From Planctomycetaceae bacterium (GTDB lineage Bacteria > Planctomycetota > Planctomycetia > Planctomycetales > Planctomycetaceae), in the NCBI GenBank assembly GCA_015485495.1, contig WFTL01000034.1:1-64000 (forward strand): a DNA stretch of 64,000 nucleotides, in the 5' to 3' direction. Shown here in pieces: positions 52,880-61,266 of the stretch (the stretch's first letter is position 1; every line of letters begins with the position of its first letter). Position numbers and translations under genes: made by a program. The notes under the pieces were generated by a model. That model ran no database searches. It had not been told where the DNA came from and was given only the letters and a program-made list of their open reading frames with translations.

Positions 52880-53282
52880 GCGGTACAGAGGCGCCTGTCT
52901 GAGGATCACGCACGGACTGCCCGGCCACCCCCACGGTTTCGGCCGGCAGAAGAATGGCGGCGGACCGGGACGGAATGATGGTGTAGGAGGCCGATCCGGA
53001 GGGCAGGGCGCTTCCGTACGATGCGCCTGCTGTTCCCGTGGAAGGCCAGGGAGGCAGGGCGGGAACGATCACCGGCACGGACGTGCCGGGATATCCCGGG
53101 CGATGTCCAGGACGGTGTCCCGGAAGAACGGTGGGCGGCGTTCCCGGCGAAGGAACCGGCGGCATGACGGATCCGGATCCTGCATGCATTGCGGAACCAG
53201 GTGCCGGAACGGGAGGGTGAGCTGACAGGGGGCCGGACACCAGGAACGGGATGATCAAAAGAATTGTCGGTAGAGATCTCAT
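52695..53282 (-). CDS. Secreted proline-rich protein, hypothetical
   Basis: 195 residues. A signal peptide (MRSLPTILLIIPFLVSGPLSA) is followed by a Pro/Gly/Ser-rich region with repeated PGHRPGHRPGYPG and a more structured C-terminal half. GGAGA lies about 10 bp upstream of the start. No family recognised. Its last 62 codons overlap, on the opposite strand, the end of the DUF900-like hydrolase gene (52695-52879). Confidence 0.55.
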   Translation of the reverse strand: MRSLPTILLIIPFLVSGPLSAHPPVPAPGSAMHAGSGSVMPPVPSPGTPPTVLPGHRPGHRPGYPGTSVPVIVPALPPWPSTGTAGASYGSALPSGSASYTIIPSRSAAILLPAETVGVAGQSVRDPQTGASVPLSGPVLVPNQPGVLPLYQSEYHFGVNRPQQREPAAGLWWSTGRSPAGTPAPRMPASAETDR

Positions 53283-53738
53283 GAAACGGTCTCCGGCAGA
53301 ATCTGGCTGCAGGCACACGTTCCGCCCCGGCAGCATGGGAACAGATTGTCCTCGGGAGCGAGTGCATCAGAACACTATGCCCTGCGACCAGGTGTGCAAT
53401 CAGAATTCCGAAATAGAGCCGGGCGGCCGGGCAGGCGCCGACGAATGGCCGCGATGTTCGGGCTGCACCTGCTGCCGAAAGTCACCGAACCGGAACAACC
53501 GGCCGCTGTGCAGCCGCTGGGCGCAGAGACTTCGGCAGGTCGACCGGACAGACGCCCGGTGTTTCGGTGAACTTTCCCGGTTTTTGTGGAGGATGGATCC
53601 GGGGTGGGGGCAGGGGGCGGACCGGCAGGGCGTTCTTGCAACGGCGAAGCAGGCGGTCTACAACGCACATGCCCCGAACGGGGGAAGCGTGGTTGATCTG
53701 ACTGCGCGTGGCGGACCTGACTGCGTGGAGTGCTGTTG
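53283..53738. other. 456-bp divergent intergenic region
   Basis: Between the proline-rich protein gene (minus) and the DUF2237 gene (plus). Contains the promoter at 53636-53664. Plus-strand frames here lack SD and motifs; none accepted. Confidence 0.4.
53636..53664 (+). promoter_or_regulatory. Promoter of the DUF2237-cysteine desulfurase unit
   Basis: TTGCAA at 53636-53641, a 17-bp spacer, TACAAC at 53659-53664. Transcription from near 53671 would give a 68-nt leader to 53739. Confidence 0.45.
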
Positions 53739-54113
53739 ATGGCAAGAAATGTTCTGGGTGGAGAACTGCAGGTCTGTTCGGCCGATCCGCTGACCGGTTT
53801 TTTTCGCACCGGAACATGCGATACCTGCGGGGACGACACGGGAATGCACACGGTGTGCGCTGTGATGACGGACGACTTTCTCGAGTTTTCGCGATCGGTC
53901 GGGAACGATCTGTCCACGCCGCAGCCCGCATTTCGTTTTCCCGGCCTGCGCGCCGGGGATCGATGGTGTCTCTGCCTGCCCCGCTGGATCGAAGCTCTGG
54001 AGGCCGGTCGGGCTCCGCAGATCGTGCTTCAGGCCACGCACATGTCGGTGATCGAGTTCCTGTCCATGGAAACGCTCCTGGAGTACGCCGTGGATGCGGA
54101 AGCGGCTTCGTAA
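53739..54113 (+). CDS. DUF2237 family protein
   Basis: 124 residues, full length for the family. MARNVLGGELQVCSADPLTGFFRTG, then CDTCGDDTGMHTVCAVMTDDFLEFS and FRFPGLRAGDRWCLCLPRW reproduce the DUF2237 pattern with conserved cysteines (Cys in the C-D-T-C and W-C-L-C blocks). The family is widespread, mostly uncharacterised, and short. A GGAG lies upstream of ATG 53739. Its partner downstream is a cysteine desulfurase, 73 bp after the stop. Confidence 0.85.
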   Translation: MARNVLGGELQVCSADPLTGFFRTGTCDTCGDDTGMHTVCAVMTDDFLEFSRSVGNDLSTPQPAFRFPGLRAGDRWCLCLPRWIEALEAGRAPQIVLQATHMSVIEFLSMETLLEYAVDAEAAS

Positions 54114-54186
54114 CGGGCATGGACAGCGGCCGAAGCAGCGTCCGGCCAGGCAGACGGATTTCGGTGTGAACAGACGGGGTTCGGTG

Positions 54187-55338
54187 ATGTCGGCTGAGCG
54201 GATTTATCTGGACAACAATGCCACGACCCGGATTCTTCCGGAAGTGGCCGATGTCATGGCCCGCACGTGGCAGGCCGCGTTCGCCAATCCCGGCAGTCAG
54301 CACAGTTTCGGTCAGGACGCCCGGAGGTGTCTTGACGCCGCCCGGGAAACCACGGCGTCCGTGCTGAACTGTTCGCCCGGGGAAATTGTCTTCACCAGTG
54401 GCGGTACGGAATCGATCAATACAGCGGTTGGAGGACTGGTTCCGCGGGGGCAGGCCACGATCGCTTTGACGGCCGGTGAACATCCGGCCACGCTGGCAGC
54501 CTGTCGGAGGGCGACGCAGAACGGCGGGCGTCTGGTGTTCATGCCGGTGGATGGTCAGGGGCGTCTGGAAGAAGACGGACTGCATCAGCTTCCGTGGGAG
54601 GAACTGGATCTGGCAGCCGTCATTCTGGCCCACAACGAAACGGGCGTCATTCAGGACCTGACGGTTCTGTCCGAACTGTGCCGGAAGCACCAGGTACCGC
54701 TGTTCGTCGATGCCGTCCAGGCGGTGGGAAAGATGCCTGTGGATTTTCGGGAACTGGGGGCGGCGGCGATGGCCTTCGGAGCGCACAAGTTTCATGGCCC
54801 GCGCGGTATCGGCGGTCTGGTGATCCGCGCAGGGATTTCCGTCCCGGCGCTGCTTATCGGCGGGCATCAGGAAGCCGGGCGGCGGGCCGGGACGGAACCG
54901 GTGCCACTTGTCGCCGGCATGGCCGAATCGCTGCGGTTGTTTGAGGAACGGCCTGAGGAACGCATCGATGCCGTACGGGCGATGCGGGACCGGCTGGAGG
55001 AGCGTCTGAAGGCCGATGCGGGGCCGGTTCGGATTCACGGGGCCCACGCATCCCGGCTGCCGAACACGCTGTCTGTCGCCTTTCAGGGACTCGACGGGGA
55101 AGCGCTTCTGGTGAATCTCAACCTGGAAGGTGTGGCCTGTTCTCTGGGCAGCACCTGTGCGAGCGGATCGGCCGAACCGGCGCCAACGCTGCTGGCCATG
55201 GGCGTGGACCGGGCCGACTGTCTGTCGTCCGTTCGGTTTTCACTGAGCTGCCAGAATACGATGGACGAAGTGGACGAGGCCGCGGATCGGATCTGTCGGG
55301 TGGTGCAGCGGATGCATGCGGTGTCAGCGACCGTCTGA
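54187..55338 (+). CDS. Cysteine desulfurase (NifS/IscS-like)
   Basis: 383 residues. The PLP Lys is Lys201 in FGAHKFHGPRGIGGL. YLDNNATTRILPEV starts the fold, TSGGTESIN binds PLP, HNETGV and DAVQAVGKMPVD are typical, and the sulfur-carrying Cys324 is in LGSTCASGSAEPAP. It takes sulfur from cysteine as persulfide for Fe-S clusters, thiamine or tRNA thiolation. No iscU or other isc/suf gene is next to it. The start at 54187 (or GTG 54184) is chosen by homology. It ends 15 bp inside the opposing htrA frame. Confidence 0.9.
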   Translation: MSAERIYLDNNATTRILPEVADVMARTWQAAFANPGSQHSFGQDARRCLDAARETTASVLNCSPGEIVFTSGGTESINTAVGGLVPRGQATIALTAGEHPATLAACRRATQNGGRLVFMPVDGQGRLEEDGLHQLPWEELDLAAVILAHNETGVIQDLTVLSELCRKHQVPLFVDAVQAVGKMPVDFRELGAAAMAFGAHKFHGPRGIGGLVIRAGISVPALLIGGHQEAGRRAGTEPVPLVAGMAESLRLFEERPEERIDAVRAMRDRLEERLKADAGPVRIHGAHASRLPNTLSVAFQGLDGEALLVNLNLEGVACSLGSTCASGSAEPAPTLLAMGVDRADCLSSVRFSLSCQNTMDEVDEAADRICRVVQRMHAVSATV

Positions 55339-56898
55339 CGCAGCGTGTCCGGTGCGGTGCGTGTCGGAACCGGTCAGCAGCAGGCGTCCCATGAGGGCCT
55401 GGTGGCCGTTGCGGACGATCTGAAACGACAGGCGGGATGCGGTTTTCAGGCGGGACGGATCGAGCACGAAGGCAAGACTGCGTTCGTCGAGCGTTTCGTA
55501 GCCATCCAGTCCCACAAGAATGTCGCCGCGACGCAGACCATCACGGGCAGCGCGGCTGCCGCGTCGCACGTAACGGATCTTCATGCCTCCGCTGTACCGC
55601 GCCGGCAGTCGGGCGCGTTCGTCCTGAGACAGTCTGGTCAGGCGGATGCCGAACAGATGCCAGGCACGTTCCAGTCCGGTGGCGTCCGGCGGCAGCGATG
55701 AGGGTTCCGGTGCGGATTCGGCGGATGTCTGCGATGCGGTCCACGTCCCGCGGATTTTTCCGGCTGATCGGATGGTCACGGGCTGTACGGTCAGAGCGAC
55801 CGTCTGCTGTTCGCCTTCACGTTCGATGGTGACGGAAACGGGAGTGTCAGACGTGGCTGTCAGCAGAGACCGTTCCCAGTCGGCCTGGTCCGAGACCGGC
55901 CGGCCGTCGACCCGTCGAATGATGTCACCCGGCTGCAGACCGCATTCGGCCGCCGGACTGTCCGGCTGAACGGATTCGACGACCAGATGCTGGTTTCCGG
56001 GAGTGTTGACATCGCGTCCGCGGAGTCCGTGTGTCATGCCGCTGCGGCGTTCGGTGCTCATGAGCTGAGCAATCACACGGCGGGCGTCGTCAATGGGGAT
56101 GGCGAATCCGATGCGCTGGGCCCCGGCACGGATGGCCACATTGATTCCGATGACTTCTCCGTCGAGATTCAGCAGGGGGCCGCCGCTGTTGCCCGGGTTG
56201 ATGCTCGCGTCTGTCTGGATGAGATTCTCATAGGACTGCGTTTCGTCCACTTCGACATTTCGTGAAACGGCGCTGACGATTCCGGCGGTGACCGTATGTT
56301 CATATCCGAAGGCATTTCCGACGGCGAACACCTGCTCTCCCAGCATGACGTCGGACGATGTGCCGATTGTCAGAACGGTCATCGGCTGAACCGGATTCAC
56401 CTGAATGATGGCCAGGTCGTGCTGCGCGTCGCGATCCACCACGCGGGCCGGGTATGTCTCGCCACGGTCGTCGGTGACGATGATCTGTTCCACGTCCTGA
56501 ATGACGTGGCAGTTGGTAACGATGTAGCCTCGTTCGTCAATGACGATTCCGGTTCCCATGCCCGTGACGCGGCGTTCCCGGGGAGGCAGAAACCGGCCGG
56601 CTGCAGCCGTGGTTTCGCGTTTTTCCGTATGGATATTGACAATCGCACTGCGGCAGTCCCGGACGGCCCGGACCAGTGGAGTTTCACGCACACTGGATGC
56701 CCGCAGCGATCCGATTTCCGGCCCGGCCGTCAGAATCGCCGTCACACAGACCATTCCCGCCAGGACGGGCGGCATTCGGCGGATGAATCCGGAAACAACG
56801 GACACTCCGAGTGCTGCGCAGCGGACCGGCCACCGGCCACGGCGGCTTCGGCGACTGGCCGGTTGAGGGACACGGCGCGGTGGAGGCGGCTGCAGCAT
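55324..56898 (-). CDS. HtrA/DegP-family serine protease with two PDZ domains
   Basis: 524 residues from ATG 56898. A basic start and a hydrophobic segment (VLAGMVCVTAILTAG, 46-60) anchor or export the protein. The trypsin-like domain has His131 (TNCHVIQ), Asp161 (QHDLAII) and Ser238 (NPGNSGGPL), all intact. PDZ1 is about 290-385 (VESVQPDSPAAECGLQPGDIIRRVDG); PDZ2 is a degenerate C-terminal one (YVRRGSRAARDGLRRGDILVGLDGYETL). It degrades or refolds misfolded envelope proteins. The frame extends upstream to 57099 without similarity. Confidence 0.88.
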   Translation of the reverse strand: MLQPPPPRRVPQPASRRSRRGRWPVRCAALGVSVVSGFIRRMPPVLAGMVCVTAILTAGPEIGSLRASSVRETPLVRAVRDCRSAIVNIHTEKRETTAAAGRFLPPRERRVTGMGTGIVIDERGYIVTNCHVIQDVEQIIVTDDRGETYPARVVDRDAQHDLAIIQVNPVQPMTVLTIGTSSDVMLGEQVFAVGNAFGYEHTVTAGIVSAVSRNVEVDETQSYENLIQTDASINPGNSGGPLLNLDGEVIGINVAIRAGAQRIGFAIPIDDARRVIAQLMSTERRSGMTHGLRGRDVNTPGNQHLVVESVQPDSPAAECGLQPGDIIRRVDGRPVSDQADWERSLLTATSDTPVSVTIEREGEQQTVALTVQPVTIRSAGKIRGTWTASQTSAESAPEPSSLPPDATGLERAWHLFGIRLTRLSQDERARLPARYSGGMKIRYVRRGSRAARDGLRRGDILVGLDGYETLDERSLAFVLDPSRLKTASRLSFQIVRNGHQALMGRLLLTGSDTHRTGHAASDGR

Positions 56899-57304
56899 TC
56901 TGTCGGTGCGGGTGGAGTGACGAGTGGGAGAACAGGATCGACCATCGGTTGAGCCGGTTTGGGCGCTTGAAGCACGGGATTCACACGTCGCAAACTTTAC
57001 CCGGCTGGAAGTCTGTGATTCTGGGCAAGATGTGCATCCGTCCTTGTGAAATGCCGGTCTGTTCTGTTGAATGGTGTTCAGCCGACTCAAGAAGCACACG
57101 CTGCGGAATCCTGCGGATGTGGTTTGTCCGTCGGGCTGAACGCTGGACAGCCGGCGACCCCGGCAGTTCCCGCGACTTCAGTGGCGCAGGCGGCGGTCCG
57201 GTTTCTGCAGGGCACGTGTTCTTTCGATTTCCGGTCAAGCACGGTTCGACGTTCCTTTCGGGCGTCGGCAGAAACTGCAGGTCCTTTCCGAAAGGAGACC
57301 GAGC
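56899..57304. other. 406-bp divergent intergenic region
   Basis: Between htrA-like (minus) and the TPR protein gene (plus). No clear -35/-10 pair was chosen; the TPR gene has a good AAGGAG site just before its start. The plus-strand frame through the region is not accepted. Confidence 0.35.
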
Positions 57305-58243
57305 ATGGCGGCGGGAAAAGATCCGAATGCCGTGCGGGCGCGACAGCTTCTGAAGCGCCGCGATGTGGACGGTGCCGTTCGTCTGCTGCAGGAGACGCTG
57401 ACCGGAGACACGGCCACCTGCGAAGCGGCCGAACTTCTGGGAGTGATCCTGTTTCGTCTGAAACGCCACAGCGAAGCGCGGGATGTGTTTCAGCTCTGGA
57501 CGCGTCTGGATCCCCGTGACCCGGCCGCCTGGGTGAACCTGGGAGCAGCGCTGAATGTGCTGGGCGAACACAGGGCGGCGGCGGATGCGCTGCGGAAGGC
57601 GATTCAGCGGGATCGGAAAAATGCCGCGGCGTATTACAATCTGGGAATTGCCGAAAAAGCGCTCGGCCACGCGTCCAACGCCGTCGTGGCCTACACGGAA
57701 TGCCTGAAAATCGAACCGGACAGTCAGGAAGCGGCCATCAATCTGGGAAATCTTCTGATCAGCCAGAAACAGTTTTCGCGAGCCGAAAAAGTTCTCAGGG
57801 CCGCTCTGGAGCATGCTCCGAAATCCGCCAAACTGCAACGCCTGCTGCAGAAGGCGGAAGCGGGGGCCGCCGGAACGCGCGTGGAGATTTCTCCGTTCGG
57901 CCGTCTGGTGGATGAAAAGGAACTGGCCCGCCGGCAGACCACCGTGAGAAAGCGGGAACTGACGGCGGCTCAGCGAAATCACGAGCGGCAGTTCATGCGG
58001 GAAGCGGTCCGCGAGCTGCGGCACGCCATTCGTCCGGTGGTGACCCTGCTGGATGAAGACCTTCCCCGGCACATGCACACGCTGCAGATGTCCGTGTTTC
58101 AGCAGGATGCCCGTTACGACAGCTTTTCGGCGTATGAAGGGCTGTGTGCGGCAATGAAGGAGCTGGATGCGGCCTTTGAAACGATTTCTTCCGGAATTGC
58201 GGAAATCCGATCGGAACTCAGCAAAACCGATCCCGGGCTGTGA
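57305..58243 (+). CDS. TPR-repeat protein, hypothetical
   Basis: 312 residues. At least four TPR units span about 8-180 (for example PAAWVNLGAALNVLGEHRAA and NAAAYYNLGIAEKALGHASN). The C-terminal 120 residues (KELARRQTTVRKRELTAAQR onwards) are helical and charged, and do not match a domain I know. TPRs mediate protein-protein contacts; the partner is unknown. It precedes truB by 123 bp on the same strand. The AAGGAG before ATG 57305 fixes the start. Confidence 0.75.
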   Translation: MAAGKDPNAVRARQLLKRRDVDGAVRLLQETLTGDTATCEAAELLGVILFRLKRHSEARDVFQLWTRLDPRDPAAWVNLGAALNVLGEHRAAADALRKAIQRDRKNAAAYYNLGIAEKALGHASNAVVAYTECLKIEPDSQEAAINLGNLLISQKQFSRAEKVLRAALEHAPKSAKLQRLLQKAEAGAAGTRVEISPFGRLVDEKELARRQTTVRKRELTAAQRNHERQFMREAVRELRHAIRPVVTLLDEDLPRHMHTLQMSVFQQDARYDSFSAYEGLCAAMKELDAAFETISSGIAEIRSELSKTDPGL

Positions 58244-58366
58244 TCTTCACGGGCATTCGACGGCATAATGGGAGACTGCCGGAAGGGCGCCGTTTCGGAA
58301 GGCCGATGCGAGAACACGTGCGGCCGACTGCTGCTGTTTGCCGGGGAAGCTGCATCACGGAAGACG

Positions 58367-59323
58367 ATGGACGATCATCATTCGGGCCTGTTCGGTGTCC
58401 TCAACGTCTGTAAGCCTGCCGGTGTCACATCGCGCGATGTGGTCAACGTGGTTCAGCGTCTTGTACGACCGGTCAAAACGGGTCACGCAGGAACGCTCGA
58501 TCCGATGGCCACCGGCGTGCTTCTGGTCTGTGTGGGGCCGGCAACCCGTCTGGTGTCCTTGCTTCAGCAGGCTCCCAAGACCTATCTGGCCGAATTTCGT
58601 TTCGGTCAGACCAGCGATACGGAAGACAGCACCGGACAGGTCACGGAAGTTCCGGACGCTGTCGTTCCGGATCGGGCCCGGATTGAAGCGGTGCTGCCGG
58701 AATTCTGCGGTGTCATCTCTCAGAAGCCTCCTGCCTGGTCGGCTGTCAAAGTGAACGGTCGGCGCGCCTATGCGCTGGCGCGGCAGGGCCGTGAACCGGA
58801 TCTGCGGCCTCGTCCGGTTCGGATCGATTCGATCGACATCACCGAATACGACTGGCCCCGTCTTTCGGTTCAGGTCCGGTGCGGATCGGGAACCTACATC
58901 CGTTCGCTGGCCCGGGATCTGGGAGACCGGCTCGGCTGCGGAGGGCTGATGAGCGGACTGACGCGCGTTCGCATCGGAGATTTTCGGATCGACGATGCGG
59001 TTCATCCGGATCAGCTCAGTGAGGACACCGTGCGGGAACACCTGTGTCCGGCCATCGACGTGGTTTCGTTCGTGTCTCAGTACCGCTGTACGGAAGCGGA
59101 ACGAAAAATCGTGGCCCGGGGCGGATCGTTTGATCTGGATCGGTCCCGGCTGATCCGCCGCCGTCTGCTTCCGGACCGTCCCGGTGATGCCGAACAGATC
59201 AAAAAAACGCCTCCGCTGGCTCTGACATCGGAAGCCGGTGACGAACTTCTGGCACTGGCCGAAATCCGCCGACAGGGGCGCCGCATTCAGCCGCGCGCCG
59301 TGTTCATTCAGCCGACCCGCTGA
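58367..59323 (+). CDS. truB: tRNA pseudouridine(55) synthase TruB
   Basis: 318 residues. The catalytic Asp is in KTGHAGTLDPMATGVLLV; GVLNVCKPAGVTSRDVV starts the domain. VRCGSGTYIRSLARDLG and QKPPAWSAVKVNGRRAYALAR are the other TruB blocks. It makes psi-55 in the T-arm of tRNAs. The C-terminal extension (about 240-318) carries a probable second domain with IVARGGSFDLDR. The start at 58367 is favoured over the longer frame from 58268. Confidence 0.93.
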   Translation: MDDHHSGLFGVLNVCKPAGVTSRDVVNVVQRLVRPVKTGHAGTLDPMATGVLLVCVGPATRLVSLLQQAPKTYLAEFRFGQTSDTEDSTGQVTEVPDAVVPDRARIEAVLPEFCGVISQKPPAWSAVKVNGRRAYALARQGREPDLRPRPVRIDSIDITEYDWPRLSVQVRCGSGTYIRSLARDLGDRLGCGGLMSGLTRVRIGDFRIDDAVHPDQLSEDTVREHLCPAIDVVSFVSQYRCTEAERKIVARGGSFDLDRSRLIRRRLLPDRPGDAEQIKKTPPLALTSEAGDELLALAEIRRQGRRIQPRAVFIQPTR

Positions 59324-59339
59324 ACGAGCCGGCGGCCGG

Positions 59340-60389
59340 TCAGGGTATGAACGACGTGTGTTCGTCGATGGACAGACAGAATTCCGCGATCAGCCGGGCG
59401 GCCTGTTCCAGGTCGGATTCCTGAACCACTTCCACCGGACTGTGCATATACCGGTTGGGGATGGTGACCAGTCCGGTCGCGCAGCCGCCTCGGCTGAGCT
59501 GGATGGTGGCGGCATTGTTGCTGGCCGGGCGGCCCAGAGCACTGAGCTGAATGGGGATGCCGTGTTCAGCCGCCCGGGACCGCAGCAGTTCCACCACGCG
59601 GGGATTGGCATTGGCTCCCCGCACCACGACCGGTCCGTCACCAATCGCAATGTGTCCGTACTCATTCCGGTCGATTCCCGGACAGTCTGTGGCGTGCGTG
59701 ACGTCGACGGCAAGAGCCACATGCGGATTCACGTTGTAGGCACTGGTGCTGGCGCCCCGCAGGCCGATTTCTTCCTGAACGGATGAAACGGCCGTCACGC
59801 AGGCTGAAGGCTGCTGAGCGTGTATGAGACGCAGGGCGGTGAACACGACCCACACGCCCACCCGATCGTCCATGGCGGTGCCGGAAAGCCGGCCGTTCCG
59901 CAGTTCCTGACAGACCGGTTCCGGGGTAACGGAATCGCCGATGCTGATGATGCCGGAGGTCTCTTCGGCGGACCGGCTGCCGATGTCGATCCACAGATCA
60001 CTGATCTGCGGAACGGTTTTGCGTTCCGAATCCTTCAGCAGATGAATGGGTTTGCGGGCGATGACTCCTGGAACCGAACCGTCATGTGTGTGGATCAGCA
60101 TCCGCTGGCCGAGAAGAATCTGCACATCCCAGCCGCCCACAGGGCTGACACGGACGAATCCCTGGTCGTCGATGTGCCGGACGATCAGCCCGATCTGGTC
60201 GCAGTGTGCATCGAGCAGGATGCGGGGCTGTCCGGTTTCATTGACGCACGCCAGAACATTTCCATGGACATCAGTCCAGGTTTCATCGGCAAACGGAGCA
60301 GCATACTGACGCACGATTTCCTGGACATCCTGTTCGAATCCGGATGTGCCTGGCGTGGCCAGAAGATCTTTCAGAAATGGATCCGGCAT
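59340..60389 (-). CDS. M42-family metallopeptidase (glutamyl aminopeptidase-like)
   Basis: 349 residues. All metal and catalytic residues of the M42/M20 fold are visible: His in LLDAHCDQIG, bridging Asp in SGTAMDDRVGVW, Glu pair in SSVQEEIGLRGA, Asp in ALAVDVTHATD and His in RYMHSPVEVV. Such two-zinc (or cobalt) aminopeptidases remove N-terminal residues from peptides in the cytoplasm as large tetrahedral oligomers. The start at 60389 has GGAG 8 bp upstream. It shares a strand with purN, 146 bp upstream. Confidence 0.9.
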   Translation of the reverse strand: MPDPFLKDLLATPGTSGFEQDVQEIVRQYAAPFADETWTDVHGNVLACVNETGQPRILLDAHCDQIGLIVRHIDDQGFVRVSPVGGWDVQILLGQRMLIHTHDGSVPGVIARKPIHLLKDSERKTVPQISDLWIDIGSRSAEETSGIISIGDSVTPEPVCQELRNGRLSGTAMDDRVGVWVVFTALRLIHAQQPSACVTAVSSVQEEIGLRGASTSAYNVNPHVALAVDVTHATDCPGIDRNEYGHIAIGDGPVVVRGANANPRVVELLRSRAAEHGIPIQLSALGRPASNNAATIQLSRGGCATGLVTIPNRYMHSPVEVVQESDLEQAARLIAEFCLSIDEHTSFIP

Positions 60390-60535
60390 CAGGTGGTCTC
60401 CGGTTTGTGAAACATTCGGTCTGCCGGCATTCTGACAGACAGGGCGCGATTGGCAAACGGGCGGATTTTTCCGGTAACCGTCCGCAGACACATCCGCTCC
60501 GGAAGGGAATTCCGTTTCGGATGAAACCGGACGCT

Positions 60536-61186
60536 TCAGTCCGGCGAATCCAGCCAGGTTCTCTGGCCGTCGATCATCAGTCGGCCGGAGACGACGCGAC
60601 GAATGGCTTCCGGATACGCGATCCGTTCCTGTTCAAACACCAGAGCGGCCAGTTCGTCCGTGGTGGTGCCGTCCGGAATGTCGACTGCCCGCTGGATGAT
60701 GACAGGGCCGTGGTCGTACTGGTTGTCTGCAAAGTGCACCGTGCATCCGGAGACCCGGACCCCGCGCCGCAGAACGGCTTCATGCACGCGATTTCCGTAG
60801 AAGCCGCGGCCGCAGAAGGACGGAATGAGCGATGGATGGATGTTCAGGACGCGGTGCTCGAAGTCGGCGGGAATGCGGACCAGACAGAGAAAGCCGGCCA
60901 GAATCACCAGATCGACCTGCCGGTCACGGCAGGCATCGAACAGGTGACGGCTGAACTGTTCGGTCGATTCGAAGCGACGCCGTTCGGCCACCAGGCAGGA
61001 CTGCCCTGCCTGGGCGGCACGGTCGATGCCTTTGCAGTCCGGTCGACTGGCAATCACCAGAGCAATTTCCGCCCGCAGGCGGTCGGCTTCGATTTCTTCC
61101 TGCAGATTCAGAAGAGTGCGGCCGCCACCGCTGATCAGAACGGCAAGCCGCACAGGCCGATCGACGATCCCAGGCAGACGTTTCAT
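60536..61186 (-). CDS. purN: Phosphoribosylglycinamide formyltransferase PurN
   Basis: 216 residues. The catalytic Asn-His-Asp set is in LNIHPSLIPSF and FADNQYDHGPVI. The start RLAVLISGGGRTLLNLQ is the nucleotide-sugar loop, with GGGRTLLNL in place of the usual SGxGSNLQ form. ILAGFLCLV precedes the active site. It formylates GAR using 10-formyl-THF in purine synthesis. Length is as usual. Confidence 0.93.
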   Translation of the reverse strand: MKRLPGIVDRPVRLAVLISGGGRTLLNLQEEIEADRLRAEIALVIASRPDCKGIDRAAQAGQSCLVAERRRFESTEQFSRHLFDACRDRQVDLVILAGFLCLVRIPADFEHRVLNIHPSLIPSFCGRGFYGNRVHEAVLRRGVRVSGCTVHFADNQYDHGPVIIQRAVDIPDGTTTDELAALVFEQERIAYPEAIRRVVSGRLMIDGQRTWLDSPD

Positions 61187-61266
61187 GATTGTTGTTCAGC
61201 CGCCTGATCGGGGCAGGGTGGATGGCCGTCTGGCGGCGGCAGCGACGCCGCACGAGAAGCTCTGCT

